DNA of 64,000 nt, taken from the NCBI RefSeq assembly GCF_000971965.1, contig NZ_KQ040792.1, positions 558,001 to 622,000 on the forward strand, read 5' to 3'. Origin of the DNA: Paenibacillus wulumuqiensis. GTDB taxonomy: Bacteria > Bacillota > Bacilli > Paenibacillales > Paenibacillaceae. This document shows, piece by piece, positions 62,400 to 64,000 of the stretch. Position numbers and translations under genes: made by a program. Positions within the stretch are counted from its first letter, which is position 1, and every line of letters starts with the position of its first letter. Under the pieces are notes generated by a model, which saw nothing but the letters and a program-made list of their open reading frames with translations, did no database searches and had not been told where the DNA came from.

Positions 62400-63117
62400 G
62401 TCGCTTTGGTTTGACCGGATGTTTATCCGTTACAACGAATGGTATCTGCTGCGCCGGAATTTTCATTCCTTTACCCTATCCGGTGAGCTGGATCTTGCAC
62501 CGGCGGATCAGCCGGCCCTGTATATTATGAACCATAGTTCCTGGTGGGACGGTCTGCTTATTTATCATGCGTTTCGTCATACCTCGGCTGCGGATCACTA
62601 TGTGATGATGGAGGAGCGTCAGCTGAACCGGTATGCCTTTTTTGGCAAGCTGGGCGCTTTCTCGATTGATAAAGGCAGTCCAGGCGATATCCGGCAGTCG
62701 CTGCGCTATGCGGCCGGGCTGCTGGAGCAGGGCAAGCGGGTATGGATGTTCCCTCAGGGAGAGATACGGCATCTGGAAATGCGTCCGCTCACTTTCCGTC
62801 CGGGTATCGGTCTACTGCTAAGACAGACCGCTGGTTCCGTGCCGGTTATTCCGGTGACATTATATTATGGACTGTATCAGCATGCCCGGCTGCAGGCTTC
62901 TCTGCAGGTCGGTGCACCTGTATATCAGGATTGGAGCAGACTGTCGCCCCGTGATTGTGCCAGTCGGCTGGAGACAATCATCACCAGCCAGCTGGACGAT
63001 CAGCGTAACCGGCTGCTCATGGCAGATGGAGAGCTACCGGGTTCCAAGGATCTGATCCGCCGCCAGCGCTCTACCGATGAGAAGTACGACCACTATCGCA
63101 GCCTCAGAAAAAGGTGA
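62383..63117 (+). CDS. 1-Acylglycerol-3-phosphate acyltransferase-like protein (carotenoid cluster)
   Basis: 244 residues. PlsC-type motifs: NHSSWWDGLLI (H-x-x-x-x-D, catalytic), GAFSIDKGS, and MFPQGEIRH. In this cluster it most likely esterifies the sugar of the carotenoid glycoside rather than making phosphatidate, by analogy with the acyltransferase CrtO step and pigmented bacilli. GGGAG precedes the ATG, which lies within the cruF-like gene. Weakly hydrophobic, so membrane-associated. Confidence 0.86.
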   Translation: MIPAHKSLWFDRMFIRYNEWYLLRRNFHSFTLSGELDLAPADQPALYIMNHSSWWDGLLIYHAFRHTSAADHYVMMEERQLNRYAFFGKLGAFSIDKGSPGDIRQSLRYAAGLLEQGKRVWMFPQGEIRHLEMRPLTFRPGIGLLLRQTAGSVPVIPVTLYYGLYQHARLQASLQVGAPVYQDWSRLSPRDCASRLETIITSQLDDQRNRLLMADGELPGSKDLIRRQRSTDEKYDHYRSLRKR

Positions 63118-63121
63118 ATCT

Positions 63122-64000
63122 ATGGAGTTCATGCTGCAGGCAATAACGCTCTGGCTGGTCCTTCAGCTGCTGTTCACAATCTGGAATCTCCGGCAAATGC
63201 CAAAATTGGGCAGTCGGCTGCATTCGTACGGATGGGAACAGCAGTATGATTACAGCCAGCAGAACAGCAATACCACTACCCATCATACATACAGCGGCAC
63301 TGCTGCTGGCCCGGCGGATGGATTAGCGGCATCCCATGGGACTGAGCTTGCTTCCACCGGCAAACAACGACCGCTGCTGTCCATATTGATACCGGTTCGT
63401 GATGAGGAGATTAATATCCGGGAATGCCTGGAATCGGTGCTGTCCTGCCGAACCGACAGTATAGAGCTGGAGATTCTCGTCATGAACGATCATTCCGAGG
63501 ACGGGACGGTTAGCGAAGTGAAAAAGGTAATGGCGGACGATACCCGTGTCCATCTGTACGAAGGGCGGCCGCTGCCCGAAGGCTGGATGGGCAAGTCGTA
63601 TGCCTGTCATCAGCTGTCCCAGCATGCACAGGGAGAATGGTGGCTGTTTGTGGATGCGGATGTGAGACTCGGTCCGGAAGCGCTGGAGGCAGCGATGATA
63701 ACGGCACGCTCCCAGCAGACCGGACTGATCAGCGGCTTTCCGCGCATGGAGACGGGAACCTGGCTGGAACGTCTGGTCGTGCCGATGATGGCTTTTGTGA
63801 TTGGCTATCATCTGCCGATCATGATGGTGCGGCGCAGTCCACTTCCCTTTTACCTGGCTGTAACCGGGGCGTGGCTGATGATTCACCGGGATAGCTATGT
63901 ACGCTGCGGCGGTCACAAGCATATTTTTAATCATATTGTTGAAGACATGGAGCTGGCCAAAGCGGTCAAAAAAGCCGGTGATCCGGTTACGCTGGCGGAT
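63122..64000 (+). CDS. Glycosyltransferase family 2 (CrtQ-like), C-terminus beyond window
   Basis: The 293 visible residues begin with a membrane helix (about 5-24), then a 60-residue Ser/Thr/Gly/His-rich linker, then a GT-A domain: LLSILIPVRDEEINIRECLES-like start (SILIPVRDEE), VMNDHSEDGT, FVDADVRLGPEAL (D-x-D) and HIVEDMELA (ED, acceptor base). A second hydrophobic stretch (WLERLVVPMMAFVIGYHLP) lies between. It resembles diaponeurosporenoate glycosyltransferase CrtQ and related GT2 enzymes. AAAGGTGAAT precedes the ATG four bases after the previous stop. The linker is unusual. The gene continues past the edge. Confidence 0.88.
   Translation, partial: MEFMLQAITLWLVLQLLFTIWNLRQMPKLGSRLHSYGWEQQYDYSQQNSNTTTHHTYSGTAAGPADGLAASHGTELASTGKQRPLLSILIPVRDEEINIRECLESVLSCRTDSIELEILVMNDHSEDGTVSEVKKVMADDTRVHLYEGRPLPEGWMGKSYACHQLSQHAQGEWWLFVDADVRLGPEALEAAMITARSQQTGLISGFPRMETGTWLERLVVPMMAFVIGYHLPIMMVRRSPLPFYLAVTGAWLMIHRDSYVRCGGHKHIFNHIVEDMELAKAVKKAGDPVTLAD

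Overview
The window looks like a chromosomal segment of a member of the Paenibacillaceae, most likely Paenibacillus or a pigmented relative. The reasons are roughly 50-55 % GC with strong Gram-positive Shine-Dalgarno sites (AGGAGG) before nearly every gene, frequent TTG and GTG starts, typical Firmicute families (YtxH, BlaI/M56, PerR, CrtM/CrtN, Gdx-type SMR pair), and a bacterial-type GlnRS. No rRNA, tRNA, CRISPR array, transposase, integrase or phage gene was seen. This is core and accessory chromosome, not a mobile element; the only stretch with foreign-looking composition is an AT-rich islet near 9.3-10.1 kb.

Layout. 0-9.2 kb: edge of a DUF418 membrane protein, the phosphate uptake operon pstS-pstC-pstA-pstB (minus strand, candidate Pho box, internal attenuator), a YtxH stress protein, manganese catalase, an AI-2E family permease and an aldo/keto reductase. 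9.3-10.1 kb: AT-rich islet of small unknown genes. 10.1-15.0 kb: HTH-TPR regulator, then PerR, a degenerate OmpR-like regulator and heme catalase, with Fur/PerR-type palindromes and a tandem direct repeat before katA. 15.4-18.1 kb: a secreted protein, then a BlaI repressor, a sensor-less M56 protease and a DoxX gene, with two matching BlaI-type operators. 18.3-31.7 kb: chemoreceptor with a SigD-like promoter, pirin, ThuA-like protein, a coiled-coil protein plus UbiB kinase, SulP transporter, DEAD-box helicase, a paired YdcZ transporter and glutaminase. 31.9-38.2 kb: Fur-controlled siderophore ABC importer, then NADH oxidase and a formate/nitrite channel, both preceded by Rex-like operators. 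38.4-47.9 kb: soluble histidine kinase, carboxymuconolactone decarboxylase plus ECF41 sigma factor, MFS and GNAT genes, an unusual HPt-REC-GGDEF-REC protein and DUF2164. 48-57.5 kb: glutaminyl-tRNA synthetase, MFS, mobA and a TorD-type chaperone, PfkB kinase, TetR with an SMR pair, and a phospholipase D-like protein. 57.7-64 kb: a tightly coupled six-gene carotenoid operon (two CrtN/CrtP-type oxidoreductases, CrtM, CruF-like hydratase, acyltransferase, glycosyltransferase) that runs off the edge.

Main themes are oxidative stress (Mn catalase, heme catalase, PerR, pirin, AhpD-like decarboxylase under ECF41, pigment), redox and anaerobic adaptation (Nox, FNT, MobA, TorD), nutrient uptake under Pho and Fur control, and several local regulator-operator circuits that can be read from the sequence. 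I found no wholly unknown defence or mobile system. The strongest leads for something undescribed are the BlaI/M56/DoxX circuit, the PerR plus degenerate OmpR regulator at katA, and the HPt-REC(Asn)-GGDEF-REC protein.
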